A model generated the notes under the pieces. The model saw nothing but the letters and a program-made list of their open reading frames with translations, did not search any database and was not told the DNA's origin. A stretch of DNA of 64,000 bases from Argentina anserina (taxonomy: Eukaryota; Streptophyta; Magnoliopsida; Rosales; Rosaceae), in the NCBI RefSeq assembly GCF_933775445.1, contig NC_065872.1, positions 17,422,001-17,486,000 on the forward strand, read 5' to 3'. Of this stretch, positions 1-10,768 are shown one piece after another. Made by a program: the position numbers and the translations under genes. Each line of letters begins with the position of its first letter. The stretch's first letter is position 1.

Positions 1-142
1 CTTTAATGTAATAGATATGAATCTCGGATTCATCGAAATACTCTCTATGTAATGCATATTATAGGTCTTCTTATCAATCAATAAAGGGTTACGTTATGTT
101 CTTTTATGTTGTTATTATTCTCGTATTCATCATACTCGATCA
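1..142 (+). repeat. 3' portion of Copia 5' LTR
   Basis: It matches the 3' part of the LTR at 8468-8687 almost base for base, with the same AATAAAGG segment, and ends in CA at 142 just before the primer-site-like TGTTATCATGCAC. The upstream half of the LTR is outside the window. Confidence 0.8.
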
Positions 143-317
143 TGTTATCATGCACTTTATTCTAAAGTGTCTGAGCGACGAGGCCACCACCAGAAAAATT
201 AACCCTAGCCCTAACCTCCAATGTCCGGCAGCCTTCTCTTTTTGGCATAGCCGGAAAAGTTGAGAAATCTCAACAAATAGTCGTCGAAGAAGCATAGCAG
301 AAAACATAAATACCAAA

Positions 318-902
318 TAGGGATGGCAATGGGCAGGATAGGATCAGGGGATCGAAAATACCATATCCATACCTCATTTCAATTACGTCCTCATACACGC
401 CTCAATTCTCGTTAGAAAGTAATGGGTATTCCCCATCCCCAAACTCGCTGGGGATCTGTTTTCCATACCCGCCCCAATACATGTTAATGATATTTTGTTA
501 TATTATATAAAAATCCATATGAAGTATAGAGAAAACGTAAAAATGTAAAATGAAAGTTAAATATCGTGATGAAATTAGTTTTTTTTTTACATTAATCCAA
601 CTTAAACCACTACAAGTCTAGTTCAAAATAAAATAATAACTATCAAAAAGTTTTTTACATAAATATTAATTAATTAATATTAAAACATATCATATATATA
701 TATATATTTATTATTATTATTGGGTGGGGATGGGGATGAGGATGAGGATGAGGATCAAAATATCATCCTCACCCGTTACCTGATTTTATATTTCGAATAT
801 AGGGGATCCCCATACCCGTTCCCCGTTTTTGCCAATTACACAGTCCTATTAGGATTGAATACCCGTGAATACCCTACCCGATGGGTAATAATGCAATCCC
901 TA
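318..902. mobile_element. hAT-type MITE (585 bp) in the Copia leader
   Basis: The ends are TAGGGATGGCAATGGGC on the left and, read inward from the right, TAGGGATTGCATTATTACCC. They are flanked by 8-bp direct repeats ATACCAAA (310-317) and ATACAAAA (903-910), one mismatch. The body is AT-rich (poly-TA near 690) with subterminal CCC/GGG-rich tracts such as GGGGATGGGGATGAGGATGAGG. It has no coding capacity. The 8-bp duplication and TAGGG ends place it with hAT non-autonomous elements. Confidence 0.8.
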
Positions 903-1720
903 ATACAAAATCGAAATTGCTTTAGATATTTACTCTGGGCACCCATGGTGCATCTCCTCTGACCTATGTCTTCTTCTTCGTTGTGTCGGACGGGCTCCTC
1001 CATTGATGTGACCCAGCACACGTGTCTTCCCTAACACGACCCACGCAGCCCAATTGTTGTCTGCTTCATCGCCACCCTGCTCCTCGTCGAATCGATGCCT
1101 ACTCTTTCATGCCTCTCCGACGTCGCAAGCACCTCGACTGGACTACGAGGTCCGACCCAGCTCGACCTCCGTTTCAGACTTGATGTTGTTGAAGCCCGCC
1201 CTCAAAATGGCCGCAGCTAAGTTCAACGCCGCCCTCCTTGTTGTTTCCGACGAGGACAAGCCTCTGCTCGCACGAATTTGGTTGACCTGACACGAGTCGC
1301 TATCTCCCATCTCCGACCCGGCCTCGACCGGACCTTCTGTCAGCCTAACAACCCTTTGGGCCTCGAGCCTTCCGAGCCCACTAAGCCCCTTTGGCTAAAC
1401 CTCTATCCTCTCTCATTCTCTTTTTCCTATTCCACTATTTCATCATTTATTTGCACATTTTAGTTTTCTAACTATATTTCACGTGCTCGTATAGGAAAAA
1501 TGGTCAATTATCATACTATAATGATGCCATGCTTACCAGAGATGGACATTACTCAAACAATTATTATGACATCAGTACGAAGATCGACAAGGAAAAGGAA
1601 TTCATCAAACAGCTTTTCTGCATTTTTCTGTATGAAGATAATTTGAAGACTATCTCAAATTATATGCGGTCTATTTACCAGACCAACAAGTATGTTTTTC
1701 TTAAAGTTGCTGCTTTTGAA

Positions 1721-1776
<56 letters not shown>
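1721..1776. repeat. (AC)n-(AT)n compound microsatellite
   Basis: About 18 CA units run into about 10 TA units. It lies in the decayed Copia body, just after the segment that matches the other Copia copy, so it arose after insertion or in this lineage of the family. Confidence 0.95.
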
Positions 1777-2690
1777 AATAAATTATCAGGCACTATTAGC
1801 CTTCTTCATGTCTCCTTTCCGGCTCTTCTTACAGCGTCGAAAGAGAGATATGATTCTCTTCTTGTTCGACGTTTTTCGTGTGACGGTCATGGGGGAGTCA
1901 CAATATTATTTAAAGGGAAGAAATCAATATCATGTGGTTGTTTGAGTACGACGCTGTTTTGGGTGCGATCATGAGAATCGCTGATATACATTGATTATTT
2001 TGTGACTATATACATCACAACCATTCTAATTCTGGTTGCATACTTGAATAGTTTCAATTGTTGGAAACATATACAACCCTCGTTTCTTGTGGATGCGTCG
2101 TCATCACAACTGTTATTTGAATGTTTGAGTTTTCTTAAACTCATGTCTATAAACGTTAATCCCAAAGTCTACGTATTCATTTATTTGAGTTGAAATTCAT
2201 TACTCTAAAGCAACACTATTTGCTGACATAAGATCCCAAAAATAGCTAATTCTATGGGACACACTTACAGTGATTCAATAACCGTCTATGACATTGTTTT
2301 ATCAAAGTTGACATTGATGTATACTCCACATCCAAGAAACACATGTCATTTTTGGCACCTGTATCTATATCTATTGAGGGAACTTTGGAGATGGAAACGT
2401 AATATTCTTCCATTCTCAAGTAAGCAAATTTTTTTAGCCTCAGGCTAAAGCTCCGTCCAATCTAAAATGCAAGATTTTGTTGCTACAGACTTTTGAGTAG
2501 TCAATTTATTTTGACTATATTTTCTGCTTACAATTTTTCAAGTATGACGTTGGCATTACCATGTTTCTTACTCGACTTTAGCTTAAGTCGTCTATTGGAA
2601 TTGGAAACTTGTTTGTGTTGCATTAAAGATTGGTATATTCAATCTTGTATTCCTTGTTTACAAGATGATCTCGTGAAAATTTTATTTGCC

Positions 2691-2924
2691 TTAAACCTAA
2701 CATGAATGGTCAACATATTCAACTGCATGTGGTTCTTAAATTGGCCGCTTTTTGGGTTACATTGGACTCAAATAGTACTACATTGTGAATTTGACACTTA
2801 ACATTACTTAAACCTAACATGAATGGTCAACATATTCAACTGCATGTGGTTCTTGAATTGGCCGCTTTTTGGGTTACATTGGACTCAAATAGTACTACAT
2901 TGTGAATTTGACACTTAACATTTG
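2691..2924. repeat. 117-bp tandem duplication
   Basis: Two head-to-tail copies (2691-2807 and 2808-2924), each starting TTAAACCTAACATGAATGG, differ at only one or two visible positions (TTCTTAAATTGG against TTCTTGAATTGG). The near identity shows a duplication much younger than the surrounding decayed Copia sequence. Confidence 0.9.
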
Positions 2925-4038
2925 GAAAACAAACCTCGGAATGTCAAAATTTGACATTGTTATGGTCTCTGGCGTTTCAGGCATGTTTCCGAAAAGATTT
3001 GCCGACATTTCTAACCGTTTTGGCCGTTTTCCGGCCCATTTCTGATGTTTCTGGCACACTGCCTGATTCTTGCCAGCGTACCCTGTCAGATATGAAGTCC
3101 GGCCTCGTAACCGGCCAGATCCTGGCTGCTGCTGGCCGATTTTTTCGATCACTTGCTCCACCGGTTTTCCCTTGAGTTTTTCGGTGATTCTTCACCATTT
3201 TCTCATTGTTTTTCCGGCATATTTCCAACATTCTTTGTTGAAGCGTTTTCCCACCAAAGTTTCATTCGGTTTTAAGTTATTTGGACATGGTTTTCTGGTT
3301 TTCTCCAAGTCGTTTCATAAGCTCAAACGATTTTATTATTGATGACCACCCACACCAATTGGATGGTTTTTACCACCCTCATTGTTTGGTATTCAACTGC
3401 TCCAATACCATGTTTTTTCAACTCTTAAGTGGAAGAATGTAGTTCTATTAACATGTGATACATTCGATAAGATTGTACTATTTATTTTCGATCCTCTTTC
3501 TGACAATGTCTTACGGGGTATTGCTTGGAATTGTTCCCCGTGTCACTGACTGTTTTAATTTATTTTAATGATGTCCAACGGTGAAGTCGAGTGTCTTGCT
3601 GATTGCGTAACCACCCACACTGTTTTACGGCGTAGGTAGTTGTTTTCACCTTGATACTTGTGTTGAGAATGGAGAAGACTAAATCTCTCAGATTTCGTTG
3701 ACAATAGTTTTTTCAAGATTTGGCAGTAGCTTTGTGAGCCTGCAGACATCGCTTTGCTTGCGTGCAACAGTAGATTTATGTAACTCGAGATTCTTTGAAT
3801 CATCGGTTCGGTTTTGCTGCCATATCGGTTTTGACATAATCATTTTGGTCATTTTGAACGTGATAAGATGATTAGAGTTCTTTGAAATTCACATGATCAT
3901 CCGTTTTTCATGTTCACGAAGTGTTTGGACGATTTTTCTCCATGCAAATCCATGGAGAGACCGTGAGGCCTCCTCACGACAATGTTAGGCTTTTATGTCG
4001 TTTGTGGTGCCATCCACCCCTTCATAGGGGATTGTGAC

Positions 4039-6576
4039 TATCACGACCTCGAAATTTCAAGTGTTAAACTCAAAATCGAAGCCGTGAAAAACTCTAAAAT
4101 AATCTCAGTAAATCGAAATCATCTTATCGTCACAGCGTATCATTACTGATATCATAAAACATCTCAGTCGAATTGATTATTACAAAACCAATTTTAATTC
4201 AAGCATTATATCAAATGGAAATGTAAAATCATCTCAAACCTCACCACAAAATAAAATAAAGAAACTTTGAAGTCTTCAGAGTAGTCCGTCAATTCTGCTA
4301 ATCCACACATGTAGAACTATCACCTACACCATCGAATAGGTGCACTGGGATTGTAAACACAAACCTGGTAAGCTTTGCAGCTCGTATGAGTAAAACAACA
4401 ATATAACTTGCATATAAATACAAAAGAAAAATACTGAAAACATTTAATTATAAATGTACTCATGAGTCATTAGACGGCCCATCTGGTTGTCCAATAATAT
4501 CTGAAAATATAAGTGCTCATGAGAAATCGGGCAACCCATCTGTTTACCCAAATACATTTATAATACGGGTACTCATGAGACCTAGGTTCTCATCTGTTAC
4601 CCCTCATGCAGTACGCCGCCAGACATTGGGCAACCATATGTTACCCAATATCCAAAATATGGGTAGTCATAAGCCGGTAACCCATTTGTTACCCCTCATG
4701 CCAGTACACCGGCAGACAGACTAGAGCTCTAACTGAATCGTAACTGTCGCTCGGCCAAGGCTAGGTTCCGACATCCCAACACGTACGAAGACAGGTCCGA
4801 AGACAGAAAAACGTTTTAACATAACTCAAGTTAAAACCACGTACAATACATTCCTCACATGTTATTGTACAAAAAGACAAGTTATTCATGCTTAAATAAA
4901 ATAAATATCAGTGCGATAAATAAACTCAGTTGGAAATGGAAATGTGATAGTATATGATATAGCAATTCATATATATGTATCGATTTTACCATTTATACAC
5001 ATATACAACTCACTATACCATATACATATCATAATTTGATCTTTTTAAAATAAGACGTAACTATGAATCACCACCAAGGGTAGACTCATCGTAGTGAGAT
5101 TTACTCACCTTATATTCCTTAGCGTAATTTCCACAATTCTGAAAGCGAATCCTCTACTTGTTGTGTCGATCACCTAGATTGGATAAGAAGTGATTAGAAA
5201 CGTCACGCAAAGCCTCAAATGACGAATCAGTACTAATGTTTTACTGTTAAGCAATTTCGGTCTTTACGAAATCACTGTTCACATAAATACTATTCATGTA
5301 TTACTGTTCATGTACGTACTATTTACATATTACTTCTCATGTACGTACTGTCTACGTATTACTAATCCAGTAAATACTAATGACTGATTTACCTTTCAGA
5401 AATTACTTTACAATTACTATACGTAAATTACTTTTACATTTAATCTACGTGAATTACTCTTTACATTTACTGTACGTAATTTACTTTTACATTTACCGTA
5501 CATAAATCACTTTTTACAAAAATTTATTATTTTGAAAAAACTCTGTTCACACGCCACCTACGACAGCCGTGCGTGGCGCTCACAGAGGCAGCGCGTGGCG
5601 CCCACGCGCCGATTCCAAAACCGGTGCGTAGCTAGCCCACCGCCGCCCAAAACCAGTCACTGCCCCTCCTCCACCCTTCCCACGACCTTCAGCCGCCTCC
5701 TGCCCCCTTCACGCCCCCTCACGCGTCGCTTAAGGCGGCGGTACTCTCTATTTCTCCTCGTCCTCCTCTGATTCTCCACAATTTCTCCACAATTCTTCCC
5801 AAGCTACACAAAATCACTCATATCATTTAATTCATTTCCATACCTATATGGAGCCCTAGAACGGCAGGAGGTCGCCGGAGGACTCGAGATGCCGGCGGGG
5901 TCAAAAATTGAGCAGTGGCGATTTGGCGATGTGATTCGAGCTCCAGTCGCTTCGCTGGTGGCACCAGGGGTGCGAATCGGAGTTATTACGGAGGAAGACA
6001 CAGGGTTCTCGAATTGTCGCGCGGCTTCACTGCGGCGAGGGAGGACGCATCTTGCTCGGGGTTTATTACGGTCGAGCTTGCGGAGCTTCCGAGGCAAGCG
6101 GTGTGAATCACAGTGGCCTGGTTTGAGAGATCACCAGAGGCGATTTAGAGAGAGAGAGGGTCGGGGAGAGAGAAGGGGAGAGCTGCGGGGAAGAGGAGAG
6201 GGAATGAGGGTTTCCAAAATTAGAAACCATAGCTCTTAAAAATTCCTTTTTATACTTCTTCCAAAATCGGAAACTATTTGCCGTCACTAATAATTTTCAC
6301 GTACGACGTCCGATTAGAACCCATGATATGTCCACGAAATCATATCGATGTTCTCTACAACTTTCGTGAAGGAAGTTTTCGGAAACGAGCGACGGAGTAA
6401 AAGTCGACTCCCGCGTCGCGGAAACGTAACGTTTTTCCGATTTAGATTTCCGAAGGCGGTTCTGTTTTGATTTGACATCATCGTGAAGCGAAAAATACGC
6501 GATTTAATAAATTTACCAAGTTTATAAATTTCAACAAATTCATACAAATTGAACCCAAAAAAATCAGGTTATTATA
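4039..6576 (-). mobile_element. Solo LTR, family A, copy 1 (2.5 kb)
   Basis: It is flanked by perfect 5-bp direct repeats GTGAC (4034-4038 and 6577-6581). Read on the minus strand it starts TATAATAACCTGA and ends GAGGTCGTGATA, a decayed form of the family ends TGTAATAACCC...GGTCGTTACA. It shares with copies at 17445, 27337, 58204 and 63229 the CTTCCTTCACGAAAGTTGTAG-like segment, GGTAAGCTTT..CAGCTCGTATGAG and the GTACGTAC/ACTGTTCA-rich part. There is no polyprotein. The 5-bp duplication and TG..CA-type ends indicate a solo LTR. It interrupts the Copia element at 1-8687. Confidence 0.8.
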
Positions 6577-8467
6577 GTGACGCCTCCTGTTTAGTTATCT
6601 TAATTAGCTATTTCTCCATGCCCATCATTTATCTTTCAAAATGTACTTAATTGATGACTCTCATTGTCTATCTTCTCATGTGAAGACTCCAATTGAGCAA
6701 ACTTAACTTCGGAGTTCTCATCCCCTCCGAAACCATTGAGCCCCAAAAAGGGCTCGTGTTAAATGGAGGTGGGCATGTACATATAAGGCACATCACCCCC
6801 TCTCTGTTGGCTGATGTGAGATATTATATAAGCGCGCGCATGTGTTAATAGATTGATCTCACATGATTGATGATCGCTTATGCTCTCATTCTGTTGTAAA
6901 GTATCAACGATGAGCAACTTAGCCGAAGTGGAAAGAATTCATACATGTTAAACTAGACTTGTTATATTAATCATTATTCGTAAGTATAATGAGAAAGATG
7001 AAGTCATGCGAAATTTGCAGGACTTATGGCGCAAAGATTATCTCATTATCCTAGTATTGATTATGATGAGTTATATTATCTCATTATGGACTTAATTGTT
7101 TTCCGCTACTTAATCAGCAGTAGTGTCCATGAAAACTGATTTGCAACATATGATAATGGTCATAGCATATTTGTAAAGGAATCTTGACACAGATATGAAA
7201 GTGCACGGGGACCTTAATTATTCAATTAAATGCCTCCAGACTAGAGAGAGCTTATGCAGTCAGATTGCGACGTTCGAGAGAATGTAGTACAATTGGTTGC
7301 AAGAACTCATACCCATATGTGTTCATATTAAAGCTAATTCTTGATTCTCGATTCCGTCTAAGTATAGATGATGAAGATATTCAATGAGCTATAGATTCAT
7401 ATATGTTAGTGTTGTTGAGACACTATTCCTTTTCATTATGATGTGATTAACTATGCGCCTATGCATCGTCATTGGACTGGAATTGTTCCATTGACATGAG
7501 TTTAGTTCTATATTTAGCGAATCAATACATTCCTCCCCACACTAACGCCGCTAGTAGCTCATACACACTAGCGTACGCGTTAGTGTTGTTGTTGACACTG
7601 GTAGCGTAGAGGATATGTATGATTCCATCTCCGACCAAAATCAGTCCTTCATTGGTCCATTCCCCCATTCCATTATGAAAGACACATTGAATGTAACAAA
7701 TCAGAATATGTCTAGTTTCGTAGGTCAACTTCAATGAGACATACATAACAGCTCACTCAATGAAATATAGTGAACTTGGTACCGTTAGAAAGGTCTATGT
7801 GTCTATTTTCCAAGAACACAAACTATTTGATTATATCTATCATATTGAGTGAGTTATGGCCGTTTTAGCAAAGTAGGACAGTTCTGTCTGGGAATTTGCA
7901 AGTCGGTCAACTTAGACAGAGCATTGTGAACTGCTCCGGTCGAATTAGGTTGTGAGCTTTATGTCACTGGAAAGCCACGGGTGTCTACATTCTAGAACAT
8001 TTTACGGTTCACTAATACCTATTGTGATGAAGAAGTTATGGTCGTTTAAGTGAGTGAAGGTCATTCTAACTGAGAATCTGATTTTCATTATAAACTCTTG
8101 TTTTGAGTTATTATGCAATCTTGTTTCCTCAGATCAAAGTATAGCATATTTGATCTAAGGATTTGTGGCTATATTAATGATTAATGATTACCCCAATACT
8201 ACTTTTGAGAAGCATGTAATGAAGGTTGCATACGTTGTTCTTTGTACTCAATGATTATGACACTAATCAGTGGGGAGTTGTTTCATAGACTTTAGGAGGA
8301 GTCTACCTCACATGATGCTATCAAATGTAGATTGTGTGTTATGCTCTTTTTCTCATTCGATCAAGCTTTTATTTTTCACCCAAGAGGTTTTTATTTTACT
8401 GGACAAGGGTTTTACCGAGGCATCGTTATGTGCACCATGCAACCTAGGCATGTGACACAAGGAGGAG
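6577..8467 (+). pseudogene. Copia pol remnant (reverse transcriptase region) and 3' internal sequence
   Basis: Between 6900 and 7310 the + strand translates, across several stops and shifts, into pieces resembling the Copia reverse transcriptase: a YDE-SPVMD-like stretch, a FRYL-type stretch and a YNW-like stretch. The same nucleotide segment is present in reverse at about 52090-52500. From 7430 to 8460 the sequence matches 51050-52070 of the other copy. 8458-8467 is the polypurine tract. No function is expected. Confidence 0.65.
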
Positions 8468-8687
8468 TGTTCCGGGAGAATTACTATTTTACCCTTGTGT
8501 GTGTCTTAGCCTATTTAGGTTTCTTTATTTTAGAGTATATTATGATTTAATATAATAGATATGAATCTCTGATTCATCGGGATACTCTGTATGTAATGCA
8601 TATATATATACCTCATTATCAATTAATAAAGGGTTACGTTATGTTTTTTTACGTTGTTATTATTCTCGTATTCATCATACTCGATCA
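8468..8687 (+). repeat. Copia 3' LTR (220 bp)
   Basis: It begins TGTTCCGGGAGAATTACTA directly after the purine tract and ends CATACTCGATCA. It contains AATAAAGGG near the 3' end. Its length agrees with the LTRs of the minus copy (216 and about 214 bp). Confidence 0.85.
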
Positions 8688-9760
8688 AAGATAAATTTGA
8701 GATCAACGTGCATTCATAGTCACTCTATTACTAAACGTCAAAAAATTGTACCGATTATTGTAATATCTTATAATAGTATAACTGTATTAAATGACGGATA
8801 CATAATAACTTTTATCGGTTTATGTTGTTCACATTTTTGTGGTACACATTCACACTAGTAAAATTAGCTCTCAATTCGCTCGTGTGATGGTGAAAGGGAG
8901 AAATTGGCACATAATAAAGCACGTACGAGCGCAAAAGCAACAAATCCCGACAGTGATTAGAGAATCGAAAAGTGGAGCGGTGATAAGAAGTTATTTCTTC
9001 TTCTTTTTGGTGAATTGGTTATTGAACTTATGGCCATTAAGGAATTCGAAAAGGAAAAGCTCATAGGCAGCCTTCCTATTTCTATTTTATCTTCATTTTG
9101 GTCATGGTCTTGGCCCTCAATTTGTCATTCTTAAAAGTTCACTATAGTCGTGAATGATAAACTCTCTTTGGTTCTCCATTTATACTAGGCAACATTGTAA
9201 AGGAAATCAGCAAATGCTAAAGGTGATTTCGAACTATAGGACATGACACCTAGTGTCACACGGTTATAGTCTAGTATTAAACTTTTTGCTCTATGATGGC
9301 GTTAGATAGCCTCCCCTACTTAACCAGCCCTTTCACTCACACACTTGTGTAAAGTTGCACATCGGATTTTATTGTTTATGAGCTACACTGGAACACCCAA
9401 CATACACACTCGAACATTCACACACACTCACAAGACACTCGTGTTTACGGGGACCATTCCCCAACCTTTAACTTTATTAAAGGAATACAAGAGTACAAGA
9501 GACTTTCAGCCTTAGCAAGCGAACATGCTCGATCTGCCTTGTTCTCTCCTATGCCTAAGTTGCACTACTCTCGTATGTCTTGCGTTCACAAAAACACCAT
9601 CATCCAATGACAACCCCATTGGCTTAGGTTTTGTTGCACTACAATTGTGCATGGCAGTTGACACCCCCAACCGCCATAGGATTATGTGGCAGCCTGCATG
9701 CTTGCCAAACAATCATAATAACTTCCATGACACCCCACTATCTTGCAAGTAACTGCTAGT
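8688..9760. other. Unassigned intergenic sequence
   Basis: No gene is recognised. 9420-9500 reads on the minus strand like the end of a transcript or LTR (GTTGGGGAATGGTCCCC, with AATAAAG-like sequence in the opposite sense). This may be part of an unrecognised retroelement that continues into the repeats at 9765-10440, but its ends could not be defined. Confidence 0.4.
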
Positions 9761-9764
9761 CCTA

Positions 9765-10440
9765 TCTTCAAGCATTGGTAACCACCTTGCATGAGTAACC
9801 ACCCATTAGGCATGGATAACTTCCCACTACTTGGTAACTGCCTTGTCATGCTTGGTAACTGCTCCCCACTTGCTAGTAACCGCCCACTAGTTGGATAGTG
9901 CTTGGTAACTGTTGTGCATGCTTGATAACCGCTCCCCCACTTACTTAGTGGGTAGTAACCGCCCACTAGTTGGATAATGCTTGGTAACTATCGTGCATGT
10001 GTCATGCATGCCAAGTCTCGCAGCCTCTGCAGTCAACTTGCATGCACGCATGCCTGCTTGCTTGCTGCCTATGCTTGCCTGCCACTGTTCCCCCTGCGCG
10101 CTGTCATCCTGCTGTCCGCGCCGTGCCATGCATTGCATACTCTCAATGCTGGTCTTTGTTGTCAGTGCTAGCGAGGCTAATATCCCCGCGCTGGTCCTGC
10201 TAGCGAGGCTAATCTGCCTGCACGTATGCTGGTGAGGCTAATACCCCCGCACGGGTCTGCTAACGAGGCTAATATGCTTGCACTGTCTTTTAGTGAGGCT
10301 AATATCCCTGCCACTGATTTGCTAGTGAGGCTAACGTCCCTACTACTGATCTTGTTAGCTAGCGAGGCTAATGTCTCCGCCTGCCAGTGTGCTAGCAAGG
10401 CTAATGTCCAGCCACTGACTAGCCTTGCTTGATCTTGCAT
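9765..10440. repeat. GC-rich degenerate minisatellites (two blocks)
   Basis: Block 1 (about 9765-9995) repeats TAACYGCCCACTAGTTGGAT and TGCTTGGTAACTG-type units with variable spacing. Block 2 (about 10160-10440) repeats GCTAGCGAGGCTAAT every 30-45 bp, at least eight times. Apparent open frames of 60-95 codons in several frames on both strands here follow from the repeats and are not regarded as genes. Confidence 0.75.
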
Positions 10441-10768
10441 ATGTTTAGACTTAACATGTGCGTGCCTTGCCCGGGCATACTCGGCACTAAGGGGCTAACA
10501 CCTAGCCTCATTACTTTCCACACGGAATGAAGCTCCAAACAAAATCTTGCAGCTAATGCTATTGAACAAAGATCAACTGCTAATTGTATTGAGAGATTAT
10601 GAGAACTATACCTTTCCTGTCCAGACATTTCTGAACTACAATTTCGGAATTTCCTCTACCAGTCAAAATGAAAGAACAAAAAAGTTTCTTCGGCAATGAC
10701 ACATTTTCCTCGATTACAACTTTTTGCAGCAACATTAGCCCTCGAGATTAACAAGGGCAAATAACATC
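10441..10768. other. 3' flank / probable 3' UTR of the SEC23-type gene
   Basis: Non-coding sequence directly downstream of the SEC23 stop codon (minus strand). The poly(A) site could not be fixed by eye. No other feature was seen. Confidence 0.5.

Larger units (their letters stand above)
903..4038 (+). pseudogene. Internal region of the + strand Copia element, non-coding and decayed
   Basis: After a GC-rich leader (960-1420) the segments at 1480-1720 and 1790-2190 match, in reverse complement, the corresponding part of the second Copia copy (about 54060-54800). No open frame longer than about 90 codons survives. A GC-richer stretch at 2950-3330 and the 3500-4030 stretch could not be assigned to a Copia domain. 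No gag or protease motif was recognised. Confidence 0.6.
1..8687 (+). mobile_element. Copia LTR retrotransposon, decayed, 5' end beyond the window
   Basis: The window opens inside a 5' LTR (1-142) and the matching 3' LTR is at 8468-8687. Both share the segment with GGGTTACGTTATG and end in CATACTCGATCA. After the 5' LTR comes TGTTATCATGCAC, which resembles a degraded initiator-Met primer site. Before the 3' LTR lies the purine tract CAAGGAGGAG. The internal part has frame breaks throughout, with recognisable reverse transcriptase remnants near 6900-7310. The same family occurs in reverse orientation at 50825-57879, and the leader, the 1500-2100 stretch and the 7000-8460 stretch can be matched between the two. 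Nested inside are a hAT MITE (318-902) and a solo LTR (4039-6576). That the two LTRs belong to one element is inferred from their order; the target duplication cannot be tested because the left end is outside the window. Confidence 0.8.

Noticed and set aside
5532..6239. Open frames of 79-116 codons, with gene-like Ser/Pro/Arg-rich translations
   Set aside because: Inside the family A LTR (copy 1). The corresponding parts of other copies (63660-63907, 19460-20060) do not keep the frame, and the sequence is CG-rich leader-like DNA.
9682..10440. Overlapping open frames of 60-95 codons on both strands
   Set aside because: They come from degenerate GC-rich repeats (GCTAGCGAGGCTAAT and TAACYGCC units). 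Several frames are open at once with no consistent signal.
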